Shown piece after piece: positions 6,155-12,611 of a stretch of 12,611 bases of DNA. A program made the translations under genes and the position numbers. Numbering within the stretch: the first letter of the stretch is position 1; each line of letters starts with the position of its first letter. Source of the stretch: an uncultured Clostridia bacterium (GTDB lineage Bacteria; Bacillota; Clostridia; Oscillospirales; Acutalibacteraceae); contig CALBKQ010000167.1 of the NCBI GenBank assembly GCA_937895645.1, positions 1 through 12,611 of the forward strand, read 5' to 3'. Under the pieces are notes generated by a model. It was not told where the DNA came from and did not search any database. It saw only the letters and a program-made list of their open reading frames with translations.

Positions 6155-8345
6155 GCATAAAATGTTTTAGTGATGAGTAGCGAAGTTGTGTCTTATTATT
6201 TTCTATCATACTGTTAAGGCACCCCGTTGTGCCAACAAGAATTAACAACTTTTTCGCTCTTGTTACTGCAGTATAGAGTAAATTTCTATAACAAAGTTTA
6301 TTATTTACTGAAATCACTGGAATTACAACTGCGTCGAATTCACTACCTTGACTTTTGTGTACAGTTATAGCATAAGCAAGTTCAATTTCAGTAAGTTGTT
6401 CTTTAGTATATGTAGCCCTTTTACCTGAAAAGTCAATAACAATAGCATCATGGGCAATATCAATTATTTCAATAAATCCTATATCACCATTGAATATTCC
6501 GTCGCCCTCGTCACTTTGAGTTTCCCAATGAATATTATAATTATTCTTGGTCTGCATAACTTTATCGCCCTCACGGAATACACGATAACCTGTGTTATAC
6601 TCGGCTTTTCCTTTTTCTGACGGGTTAAGAGTTTCTTGCAACACCTGATTAAGATTTGCAGTACCTGTGTCACCTTTTTTTGAGGGACAAAGCACCTGTA
6701 TCTGTGTTACAGGGTCAAAGCTGTACGCATCGGGAAGTCTTTTTGTACAAAGGTCTTTTATAGTACGGACTGCATCAAGAGGATAATGGCGGTGCATAAA
6801 GAAAAAATCACCGTCTTTATAATCAGTCTCAATATGCTCACCATTAACTATTGCGTGGGCATTTTTAACAATATTACTGTTCATTGCTTGGCGAAAAATC
6901 TCTTTAAGTTCAACAACAGGCATAAGTCCGCTTTCAATTAAATCCTTTAACACATTACCTGCACTTACAGACGGCAACTGGTCACTGTCACCTACCATTA
7001 TAAGTCGGCAACCAAATGGTAGAGCATCTAAAAGGCTCGAAAACAAGAAAACATCTACCATTGACATCTCGTCAACGATTACCGCCTGACAATCAAGAGG
7101 GTTACGAAGATTGCGCTTGAAAACAGGTTTATCACCCTCACCCCACTCAACTTCTAAGAGTCGATGGATTGTTGTTGCGTTTCTGCCTGTTGCTTCTGTC
7201 ATTCTTTGTGCTGCACGGCCTGTTGGGGCACAAAGTGCAATATCAAGATAATCTTTTTCAAACATATTGATAATACCGTTAAGGGTGGTGGTCTTTCCTG
7301 TACCGGGACCACCTGTCAAAATAAGAACACCTTTATTTACTGCAGTTTTAATTGCTTCTTTTTGTTTTTCGGCATATTCAATTTGAGAAGATTTTTCAAT
7401 TATTTCTATGTATTTATTCACATCAATGGGATTTTCAGGTGGGTATTTAAGCAATACATTAAGTCTTTTGGCGATTGACTTTTCAGCGTTATATGCTTCA
7501 GGCAAAAATATGAAATCACGACCACCGATTTTTTCACATACAAGTCTTTTTGTGCTTAAAAGATTATCGATTGCAATTTCAATACTATCACGACTTTCGC
7601 CTAACAAATCACCTGACGGAACAAATAATTTTTCAAACGGCAGACAGGTATGACCGTTTCTGAAATTATGATTAACTACATATAGCACTCCTGCCTCAAT
7701 TCTATAATGCGAATCAGGTTTTTTTGGTAACATATCGGCAATCTGCTCTGCTCTTTCAAAGGATATTCTGTTGTCACCCTCGCAAAGAACGTACGGATTG
7801 TTTTCGATAATTTCAACTGCGTTTTTACCTAATTTATCGAAAGCAGTAATACATTCGCTTGTTTTTAACCCATATTTTGAGAGTGCAATAATCAATGCTC
7901 TTGTTGAACATTGAGCATTGTACTCTTTGCCAATTTTCTTTGCTTTTTCTAGAGAGATACCTTTGATTTCAGCAAGTCTTTCAGGTTCATACTGTAGAAT
8001 ATCAAAAGTATTTTCTTGGAATCTGTCAATAATTTTAAGTGCAGTTGACTCTCTTATACCCTTTACTGCACCACTTGCGAGATAGTGGTATAAATCTTCA
8101 ATGGATTCGGGCATAAGTGCATTGCAGAAATCAGCCTTAAACTGTCTGCCATATACAGAATGATATACATAATCCCCTACTATTTCAACACGGTCGCCCA
8201 TTTTCAAATCAGCAACCGTACCTACAACAGTAAGTTCTTCTTCATCATTATCAACTACAAAAACAGTATAACCATTCACATCATTATGATAAGTTATATC
8301 TGTTACTGTACCCGTTATTTTGATTTTTGTTTCAAATTCTTCCAT
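6144..8345 (-). CDS. recD2: RecD2-type superfamily 1B DNA helicase
   Basis: The protein has 733 residues. An N-terminal OB-like domain (TGTVTDITYHNDVNGYTVF) and helix-hairpin-helix region precede the RecA-like helicase core: motif I GGPGTGKT (345-352), motif II VDEMS (424-428), GDSDQLPSV after it, an EIFRQ segment, and the late VHKSQGSEFD motif. Stand-alone RecD2 proteins, without RecB and RecC, are 5'-3' helicases with roles in replication-fork maintenance and repair in Firmicutes and Deinococcus. Length and order match the family. ATG 8345 is preferred to the adjacent TTG at 8348 because AAGGA (8354-8358) is eight bases before it. It overlaps the upstream unknown gene by 14 bases, indicating coupled translation. 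No terminator separates it from thiT. Confidence 0.95.
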   Translation of the reverse strand: MEEFETKIKITGTVTDITYHNDVNGYTVFVVDNDEEELTVVGTVADLKMGDRVEIVGDYVYHSVYGRQFKADFCNALMPESIEDLYHYLASGAVKGIRESTALKIIDRFQENTFDILQYEPERLAEIKGISLEKAKKIGKEYNAQCSTRALIIALSKYGLKTSECITAFDKLGKNAVEIIENNPYVLCEGDNRISFERAEQIADMLPKKPDSHYRIEAGVLYVVNHNFRNGHTCLPFEKLFVPSGDLLGESRDSIEIAIDNLLSTKRLVCEKIGGRDFIFLPEAYNAEKSIAKRLNVLLKYPPENPIDVNKYIEIIEKSSQIEYAEKQKEAIKTAVNKGVLILTGGPGTGKTTTLNGIINMFEKDYLDIALCAPTGRAAQRMTEATGRNATTIHRLLEVEWGEGDKPVFKRNLRNPLDCQAVIVDEMSMVDVFLFSSLLDALPFGCRLIMVGDSDQLPSVSAGNVLKDLIESGLMPVVELKEIFRQAMNSNIVKNAHAIVNGEHIETDYKDGDFFFMHRHYPLDAVRTIKDLCTKRLPDAYSFDPVTQIQVLCPSKKGDTGTANLNQVLQETLNPSEKGKAEYNTGYRVFREGDKVMQTKNNYNIHWETQSDEGDGIFNGDIGFIEIIDIAHDAIVIDFSGKRATYTKEQLTEIELAYAITVHKSQGSEFDAVVIPVISVNNKLCYRNLLYTAVTRAKKLLILVGTTGCLNSMIENNKTQLRYSSLKHFMLDN

Positions 8346-8676
8346 CAAAGTAATCCTTCATATACTCTTTTGGGACAAGATAAATCCCATTACTTTCTTT
8401 GCAAATTTCTAGTAAATCTGCTTTTTCACTTTCTGTAATACCTGAATCAAGAACAACAACTTTAGAATAACAATCTTCACCCAACAAATTAAGTTTAATT
8501 CTTGTTCCGTATGCTTTTTTGCGGACATTTTTTGTATTCTGATTACACGGTAAAACTATGTAATAAACCCCATCACTTTTAGGTATCAACAATTTTAGCA
8601 TAATAATATAACAAATTGCAACAGTTCCTAATAGGGTTAAGAACAATAAAACGGACCCTACAAATGCATCTAACAT
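8332..8676 (-). CDS. Unknown one-pass membrane protein coupled to recD2
   Basis: I do not recognise this 114-residue protein. Residues 7-33 form one long hydrophobic helix (SVLLFLTLLGTVAICYIIML), so the N-terminus is anchored in the membrane. The remaining 80 residues form a small alternating domain with short hydrophobic strands (YYIVLPC, YSKVVVLDSG) and a SEKADLLEICKE helix that looks like a compact alpha/beta fold. A perfect GAGGTGA six bases upstream of the ATG supports the start. Its 3' end overlaps recD2 by 14 bases and both share the promoter at 8695-8724. The tight coupling suggests co-expression with RecD2, but no function can be claimed. Confidence 0.8.
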   Translation of the reverse strand: MLDAFVGSVLLFLTLLGTVAICYIIMLKLLIPKSDGVYYIVLPCNQNTKNVRKKAYGTRIKLNLLGEDCYSKVVVLDSGITESEKADLLEICKESNGIYLVPKEYMKDYFDGRI

Positions 8677-8694
8677 TAAAAATCACCTCAACAC

Positions 8695-8724
8695 ATTATA
8701 CGAGGTTCTATTTTATTTTGTTAA
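8695..8724 (-). promoter_or_regulatory. Promoter of the unknown gene - recD2 unit
   Basis: On the minus strand TTAACA (8719-8724) and a perfect TATAAT (8695-8700) are 18 bases apart, about 20 bases upstream of the 114-aa gene's start. The -35 box abuts the U tract of the rnpB terminator. Confidence 0.75.
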
Positions 8725-8746
8725 AAACAAAAGCCCTTACGGGCTT
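8724..8746 (-). terminator. Intrinsic terminator of rnpB
   Basis: AAGCCC (8731-8736) and GGGCTT (8741-8746) pair around a 4-base loop. On the minus strand the stem is followed by a UUUUGUUUUU run (about 8724-8734). It starts 13 bases after the 3' end of the RNase P RNA. The plus side also has a T run, but no plus gene ends here. Confidence 0.85.
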
Positions 8747-8758
8747 TTTTATTAAAAT

Positions 8759-9085
8759 GAGTAGGTCTGTAAGCCGAGTTCTGTCGTTTAAGGCAATTAT
8801 CTATCTGCGACACATATTGCTATGTGCCTCTAGCCATCCGTCGAAGTATCTGCCCAGCTGACAACTTCGGTCGATGTTGCATCGGGTAGGGTTTGCTCGG
8901 CCGTTACATCTCTGCAACGCCGGTGAGCTCTTACCTCACCTTTCCACCCTTACCACATAAAGTGGCGGTAATTTTCTATGCACTTTCCCTAAGGTCACCC
9001 TCGGCGGCCGTTAGCCGTTACCCTGCTGTGTGATGCTCGGACTTTCCTCACAAATCAAAGATTTGCGCAACTGCCCAACCTACTC
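8759..9085 (-). ncRNA. rnpB: RNase P catalytic RNA
   Basis: A 327-base non-coding RNA is recognisable by its invariant blocks read on the minus strand: GAGGAAAGTCCGAGC and CAGGGTAACGGC near the 5' side, AGAGCTCACCGG and the GGTAAGGGTGGAAAGGTG region in the middle, and the closing ACAGAACTCGGCTTACAGA and CCTACTC at the 3' end. The first and last seven bases (GAGTAGG / CCTACTC) form helix P1 and define both ends. It is the ribozyme that removes the 5' leader from tRNA precursors. It follows the HAD phosphatase gene by 11 bases and ends at its own terminator. A separate promoter could not be identified with confidence. Confidence 0.97.
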
Positions 9086-9096
9086 AAATTTAATTG

Positions 9097-9699
9097 TCAT
9101 TCAAATTTCTCGTTAAGATAAACTCCATCTTTTTTAATTTTAATAAGTTTTTCACCATCAACAAGAAATACTGTTTTTGAAATATCCATCATTGGCTTAT
9201 CGCTCATTGAATCGGTATAAAACTCATCAATTTCAACATCACCATAAACATCACGAAACATTTTAACTTTATTTTCGTTATAACAGATTTCACCAATTTC
9301 GCCTGTTTTAGCATCAAGTTCTGTAGAAATTACGTTTTTAACACCAAGACGGTTTGTCATTATACTTAAAAGGCAATAAGGACAAGCTGAAAGAATAACA
9401 TCATCTTCTTTTTGGATTTTAGGATAAAAAGACTTGATATTTTTTTCGTTTATATCCCAAAAACGTTCAAAATCCTCTTGAATGTTTTCAATTCGTTCAA
9501 AGTATTCTTTTACATAAGAAGCATATTCAGTTTTAACCTCTTCAATAGTAATAATATGACGTTTATATCTAAGAAAGCCTTCCATAAATTTCGGAACAAA
9601 CTTTGCTACACCTTTTGGGTCTCTCTTCAAGTAATAAAGAAAGATATCCATTCCGCTTTCGCCATCATAAATTGTGTTATCAAAATCAAATACTCTCAT
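9097..9699 (-). CDS. HAD-superfamily phosphatase, SerB-like (HAD-IB)
   Basis: The protein has 200 residues and all four HAD motifs: motif I DFDNT (5-9, nucleophile D5 and acid D7), motif II LSACP (S104), motif III lysine in NENKVKMF (about K144) and motif IV TDSMSD (D163, D167). The helical cap inserted after motif I and the SMSD form of motif IV place it in the IB group with phosphoserine phosphatase. The true substrate cannot be read from the sequence. AAGGGGAT upstream of the ATG, inside the nine-base gap to the preceding gene, makes it part of the lemA - TPM cluster. It is followed after 11 bases by rnpB without a visible terminator. Confidence 0.85.
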   Translation of the reverse strand: MRVFDFDNTIYDGESGMDIFLYYLKRDPKGVAKFVPKFMEGFLRYKRHIITIEEVKTEYASYVKEYFERIENIQEDFERFWDINEKNIKSFYPKIQKEDDVILSACPYCLLSIMTNRLGVKNVISTELDAKTGEIGEICYNENKVKMFRDVYGDVEIDEFYTDSMSDKPMMDISKTVFLVDGEKLIKIKKDGVYLNEKFE

Positions 9700-9708
9700 A
9701 ATATCCCC

Positions 9709-10536
9709 TTAGAATCCTCGTGACGAGCCTCCGCCACCAAATGAACCTCCACCTCCGCGGAAGCCTCCTCCGCCACCACGGAATCCGCCACCACTATGGA
9801 ATCCTCCACTGCCTGAACCGAAACCGCCACGATAGGTAGTTCCGCCATAATAACGACCGCCACCATAGTGTGTTCCGCCACCATGATTTGAGCCACCACC
9901 GTTACATTTGAATACTATAAAAGAAAATATTGCAATTACCATAAATATCGCAATAAAGATTATAACTATTTCATCATCAGACATTTCAAAATTATAATCG
10001 TTATTATAATCTTCAAAGTTCAGGTTCTCTAGTTCAATACCATATTCAACACATATAACATTAGCAATAGCTTTATATGCACTTGCAAGACCTGATGAAA
10101 AATCGTCAGCTCTTAAATATGGAATTGCGTATGTATCAAGAATTCTACCTGTTTTACCATCTGGAAGACACCCTTCAAGGCCATAACCAACCTGAATTGT
10201 CACCTGACGTTCATTTACAGATAAAAGCAAAACTACACCGTTGTTACTTTCTTTACTGCCTACTTCCCACTCGCGACCTAATTCAAGAGCATATTCCTCT
10301 ACATCATATCCATCAAGAGAGTCAACTGTAACAACGACTACTTGTGCAGTTGTTTGTTTGTAAAGACTTGCACCAATAGATTGAAGTTCATTTTCTACAT
10401 TATCATCAATAACATCTGCAAAATCGTTTACAAAGAAATTATTTGTGGGTTTTGGTAAATCTATTGCCATTGATGAAAATGACAAAAGAATTAACAATAT
10501 TAAAGTAACAGTTAAAATTTTATTATACTTTTTCAT
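9709..10536 (-). CDS. TPM-domain (YgcG-type) secreted/membrane protein, Gly-rich tail
   Basis: The protein has 275 residues. An N-terminal signal peptide (about 1-24) is followed by a TPM domain (about 32-150; NNFFVNDFADVID, the VVVVTVDSLDGYDVEEYA block, and NGVVLLLSVNERQVTIQVGYGLEG), an acidic linker, a membrane helix (about 189-211) and a C-terminal tail of some 64 residues that is mostly glycine with Ser, Phe, Tyr, Arg. Proteins of this type (YgcG, also called the TPM-phosphatase family) are regularly encoded next to LemA, as here. Their role is uncertain; membrane-linked protein quality control or repair is proposed. The ATG at 10536 is seven bases after the lemA stop and begins the signal peptide, so the in-frame ATG at 10611 is rejected. 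The Shine-Dalgarno is weak, suggesting coupling to lemA. Confidence 0.9.
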   Translation of the reverse strand: MKKYNKILTVTLILLILLSFSSMAIDLPKPTNNFFVNDFADVIDDNVENELQSIGASLYKQTTAQVVVVTVDSLDGYDVEEYALELGREWEVGSKESNNGVVLLLSVNERQVTIQVGYGLEGCLPDGKTGRILDTYAIPYLRADDFSSGLASAYKAIANVICVEYGIELENLNFEDYNNDYNFEMSDDEIVIIFIAIFMVIAIFSFIVFKCNGGGSNHGGGTHYGGGRYYGGTTYRGGFGSGSGGFHSGGGFRGGGGGFRGGGGSFGGGGSSRGF

Positions 10537-10543
10537 ATCTTCT

Positions 10544-11113
10544 TTACTCAAAATCAACAATAGGAACGTTTTGTGCATTATCACTTGCCTCAAAAAGTTC
10601 TGCCTCATCAAAGCCTAATATTCCTGCAAAAATTACTGTAGGGAATTTTTTGATTGACTTATTATACTCTGTAACTGCATCATTATAATCTTTTCGTGCA
10701 GTACCAATTCTATTTTCCGTTCCTGTCAATTCATCCTGAAGATAAATGAAATTTTGATTCGCTTTAAGTTCAGGGTAATTTTCAACAACTACCAAGAGTC
10801 GTGAAATTGCAGAATCATAGCTTTCAAGTGCTTCGGTATATTCTTCTGCATTTGATGCTGAATTAAGTTTTGCACGGGCATCTGCAAGAGCCGTATAAAC
10901 TTCATTTTCGTGAGAAGCATAACCCTTAACTGTATTTACCAGATTTGGAATTAAATCTGCACGGCGTTGTAAATAAGTTTGAATCTGAGCGTCAGCTTTT
11001 TCAACTTCTGCTTGTTTATCAACAAGTCCGTTGTATGTGCCGACTAAACCGCCAATTACAAGAATAACAACAAGAACAACTGCACCTATTCCTACTAATA
11101 AACCTTTTTTCAC
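10544..11113 (-). CDS. lemA: LemA family membrane protein
   Basis: The protein has 189 residues. A short N-terminal membrane helix (GLLVGIGAVVLVVILVIGG) is followed by the LemA helical domain: the YNGLVDKQAEVEKADAQIQ segment, LQRRADLIPNLVNTVKGYA, and the ENRIGTARKDYNDAVTEYN block, ending FPTVIFAGILGF as in the family. LemA proteins have an outward-facing coiled-coil domain of unknown biochemical role and commonly pair with TPM-domain proteins, as here. GTG at 11113 is taken as the start because AAGGGTG at 11120-11126 is six bases before it; another in-frame GTG at 11122 lies inside that site. It is 35 bases downstream of the galE remnant. Confidence 0.93.
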   Translation of the reverse strand: MKKGLLVGIGAVVLVVILVIGGLVGTYNGLVDKQAEVEKADAQIQTYLQRRADLIPNLVNTVKGYASHENEVYTALADARAKLNSASNAEEYTEALESYDSAISRLLVVVENYPELKANQNFIYLQDELTGTENRIGTARKDYNDAVTEYNKSIKKFPTVIFAGILGFDEAELFEASDNAQNVPIVDFE

Positions 11114-11126
11114 TTGAATCACCCTT
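11111..11126 (-). promoter_or_regulatory. Ribosome binding site that sets the lemA start at GTG 11113
   Basis: On the minus strand AAGGGTG (11120-11126) is followed by six bases and then GTG 11113-11111. The protein then begins Met-Lys-Lys before the membrane helix, as expected for LemA. Confidence 0.65.
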
Positions 11127-11148
11127 TACTTTAGTATTTTAATATTTT

Positions 11149-11780
11149 TTAATCATCAAATCCGTTTGGATTATTGCTTTGCCAACGCCATGAATCTTCA
11201 CACATTTCAAGAAGTCCGCGTTCTGCTTTCCAACCAAGTTCATTTAATGCTTTTGATGCGTCTGAATAGCAAACATCAAGGTCACCAGGACGACGAGGAG
11301 CAATTTTATACTCAATTTTCTGTCCTGAAGCCTGTTCAAATGCTTTAACAATATCAAGAACACTATATCCGTTACCTGTACCTAAGTTATAAACATTAAC
11401 TTTTGGCTCATCTTTAAGGATTTTTTCAACCGCCTTAACGTGACCGAGTGCTAAGTCTACAACGTGAATATAGTCACGTACACCAGTACCATCATGAGTA
11501 TTATAATCGTCACCGAAAACATTGAGATATGGCAACTTGCCGATTGCAACCTGAGTAATATATGGCATAAGGTTATTTGGAATACCATTTGGGTCTTCGC
11601 CAATTATACCACTTTCATGAGCTCCAATAGGATTAAAATATCTAAGAATTGCTATACTCCAGGTATTATCCGATTTGTATAAATCCCTTAAAATACCTTC
11701 TATCATAAGTTTTGTAGTTCCATATGGATTAGTTGTTCCACCAACTTCACATTCTTCTGTTAAAGGTAATACTTGTACAG
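11149..11780 (-). pseudogene. galE: UDP-glucose 4-epimerase, C-terminal two thirds only
   Basis: About 205 C-terminal residues of GalE are present. They start at VLPLTEECEVGG and include the catalytic NPYGTTK (Tyr-x3-Lys), RYFNPIGAHESGIIGEDP, the GVRDYIHVVDLA block and the YNLGTGNGYSVLD and RRPGDLDVCYSD segments near the end. The N-terminal part, with the GxxGxxG NAD-binding motif and the catalytic Ser/Thr region (about 125 residues), is missing. In the open frame it is replaced by unrelated sequence similar to UppP. The retained part is undamaged, so this looks like a clean join rather than gradual decay. The normal enzyme interconverts UDP-glucose and UDP-galactose. The 5' boundary is uncertain by about 15 bases. 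Confidence 0.9.
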
Positions 11781-11949
11781 TTAAAAATAATATTCCTGTT
11801 ATACCGACTGGTATAGTACTGATTATTAATTTAATGATATACATAAAATCATCAGTAGCTTTTTCAGTTCTTCTTTTTAAGAATAAATATTTATAGCAGC
11901 TTTGTATTAATTCAATAATATCCTTTTTAAATATAAATAAGATTGCTAA
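11781..11949 (-). pseudogene. uppP: Internal fragment of an UppP-like undecaprenyl-PP phosphatase
   Basis: About 55 residues in frame with the galE piece read LAILFIFKKDIIELI, then a basic loop, then FMYIIKLIISTIPVGITGILF. This order (hydrophobic helix, F-x-KKDI, basic loop, then helix I-x-TIPVGI-G) matches the internal region of UppP/BacA, which dephosphorylates undecaprenyl pyrophosphate in the membrane. The catalytic ExxxE and PGxSRS motifs and both termini are absent, so it cannot work. Both edges abut unrelated genes. Identification rests on pattern memory and is moderate. Confidence 0.6.
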
Positions 11950-12040
11950 AAAACAAACAGCGGAAGTTGGCAATAAACCAGGTGTTACAAAATCTCAACA
12001 AATCATACGTGTTGCTAAAGATTTTGAATTATTTGATACA
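11936..12040 (+). pseudogene. rbgA: Internal fragment of RbgA/YlqF ribosome-assembly GTPase
   Basis: Plus-strand frame NKIAKKQTAEVGNKPGVT followed by QQIIRVAKDFELFDTP matches the stretch of RbgA from just after the P-loop to the DTPG motif of this circularly permuted GTPase, which helps assemble the 50S subunit. The match breaks exactly at DTP, where Gly should follow; the frame continues instead as EFFHLG of a glycosidase-like sequence. Only about 35 residues are present and the P-loop is missing. It lies in opposite orientation to the uppP piece and slightly overlaps it. Confidence 0.7.
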
Positions 12041-12562
12041 CCGGAATTCTTCCATCTTGGATTAGACGAAGAGAGAATTGAAAATCAACCGTATTACCCA
12101 TTCGCTGTTGTTCGTGCACCATATCAGCAGATGGAAGATGCACTTAAATTGTTTAAAATCTGTTTAGATAGAGGCGTTCGCCCATGGATGTGGATTGATG
12201 CACATGCGGTAGAGAGCTTTGGAGGAGAAGAAGAGTTCTGTAAGAAAGTACCGAAGGAAGTATTAATTTCCAATTGGTACTATGACAGTATCTTCCAAAA
12301 CGCACATAAAGAGAAGATTCAACTTTACAACAAACGTGGTGAATGGGGTTATGAACAAGCTCCAACAAGTTCGACTTGGGGCAAAAAAATTACCAATTCA
12401 AGAGAGACAATGAGATATTGTAAGGAAACTGTTAAAGAAGAAAGTATCAGAGGATATATGACAGCAGCATGGCTTTATACAGATGAGGAGAGCTACTACG
12501 GACTTCTGAATGATGCTTACAGATTTGGATGCGCGAAGAAGACGATTTATGGAGAAGAGTAA
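12041..12562 (+). pseudogene. C-terminal part of a GH20-like glycoside hydrolase
   Basis: About 173 residues continue in frame from the rbgA piece to TAA at 12560-12562. They start EFFHLGLDEE, where HLGLDE (12053-12070) resembles the H-x-G-x-DE catalytic motif of family 20 glycosidases, followed by RAPYQQMEDALKLF, RPWMWIDAH, ISNWYYD and YMTAAWLYTDEESYYG, typical of alternating strands and helices of a TIM barrel. The N-terminal half is missing; the ATG at 12131 is internal and has no ribosome binding site. The family call is tentative: clostridial proteins of this kind are often annotated only as hypothetical. Its last part appears richer in GAG and AAG codons than the rest of the window, which hints at a different source. 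Confidence 0.5.
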
Positions 12563-12611
12563 GAGTTATGAGATTGGCGAGTACTACCGGAGATTTTGAT
12601 TATTACTGCAC
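12563..12611. other. Contig tail without recognisable feature
   Basis: The last 49 bases after the glycosidase stop codon contain no terminator, gene start or repeat that I can recognise. Confidence 0.5.

Noticed and set aside
7164..7478. Cysteine- and phenylalanine-rich plus-strand frame inside recD2
   Set aside because: It is antisense to conserved helicase motifs of recD2, has unnatural composition and no start signal.
8616..8861. Plus-strand 81-residue frame across the rnpB terminator
   Set aside because: It overlaps the 3' end of rnpB, the terminator and the start of the 114-aa gene; there is no coding signal.
9086..9125. Dedicated rnpB promoter
   Set aside because: A GACAAT-like -10 is present at 9093-9098 but no acceptable -35 lies at the right distance, so no promoter is claimed.
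9412..9723. Plus-strand 103-residue frame
   Set aside because: It is an antisense shadow of the HAD phosphatase gene, whose four motifs clearly mark the true strand.
9696..9899. Repetitive Val/Ala-rich minus-strand frame
   Set aside because: It is an out-of-frame reading of the Gly-rich tail codons of the TPM gene; the repetition comes from GGN codons and there is no ribosome binding site.
9715..9900. Possible DNA repeat array (CCGCCACCA-like units)
   Set aside because: The units are irregular and explained by glycine codons in the tail of the TPM protein; they are not a CRISPR or regular tandem repeat.
11149..11973. A single 274-residue galE gene with its own N-terminus
   Set aside because: The first 66 residues are unrelated to GalE: part uppP-like and part antisense of the rbgA piece. 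The ATG has no convincing ribosome binding site.
12153..12368. Minus-strand 71-residue frame at the right end
   Set aside because: It is antisense to the glycosidase-like frame, which has recognisable motifs.
1..12611. Mobile element, CRISPR array, phage or toxin-antitoxin module
   Set aside because: No transposase, integrase, inverted terminal repeats, direct-repeat/spacer pattern, Cas or toxin-antitoxin pair was seen anywhere, including at the mosaic right end.

Overview
The window looks like a chromosomal contig from a low-GC, spore-forming Clostridia-type Firmicute. The signs are AT-rich coding with strong GGAGG-type ribosome binding sites, a SpoVAE sporulation membrane protein, a SigH-like sigma factor, an ECF-type ThiT thiamine transporter behind a TPP riboswitch, and a Firmicute-style stand-alone RecD2. 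Species cannot be named from the sequence alone. Most genes lie on the minus strand. Only the fragment at the left edge, comM, and the partial genes at the far right read on the plus strand.

Left part (1-1800): the 3' end of a small membrane protein gene ends at an intrinsic terminator. Convergent to it are spoVAE (alone, without spoVAC or spoVAD beside it), a two-module zinc-ribbon protein with its own terminator, and a SigH-like sigma-70 factor behind a near-consensus housekeeping promoter. A candidate forespore (sigma-F/sigma-G type) promoter sits just upstream of spoVAE.

Centre (1735-6155): a phospho-sugar mutase gene is translationally coupled to a very short gene, not previously called here, for a 31-residue membrane protein; a terminator follows. 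Divergent from the mutase is comM/yifB, a Mg-chelatase-like AAA+ ATPase that very probably starts at TTG. Convergent to comM is thiT. Its complete control region can be read: a promoter embedded in the end of recD2, a TPP aptamer, and a terminator whose arms can form alternative pairings.

Right-centre (6144-11113, all minus): recD2 overlaps an upstream gene for a one-pass membrane protein of unknown function. Before these lies rnpB, the RNase P RNA, with its terminator. Upstream of rnpB is a tight lemA - TPM-domain protein - HAD phosphatase cluster.

Right end (11149-12611): the sequence stops behaving like a normal chromosome. A galE gene lacking its N-terminal third runs into a short antisense-oriented piece of uppP, then a short plus-strand piece of rbgA, then an in-frame plus-strand piece of a glycosidase-like gene. 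Four unrelated partial genes joined within about 300 bases, at the contig edge, look more like a chimeric assembly or amplification join than a real locus. I found no convincing new multi-gene system. The best leads are the 31-aa gene, the bistable thiT leader, the stand-alone spoVAE with its candidate forespore promoter, the unknown gene coupled to recD2, and the mosaic edge, which should be validated before anything there is believed.
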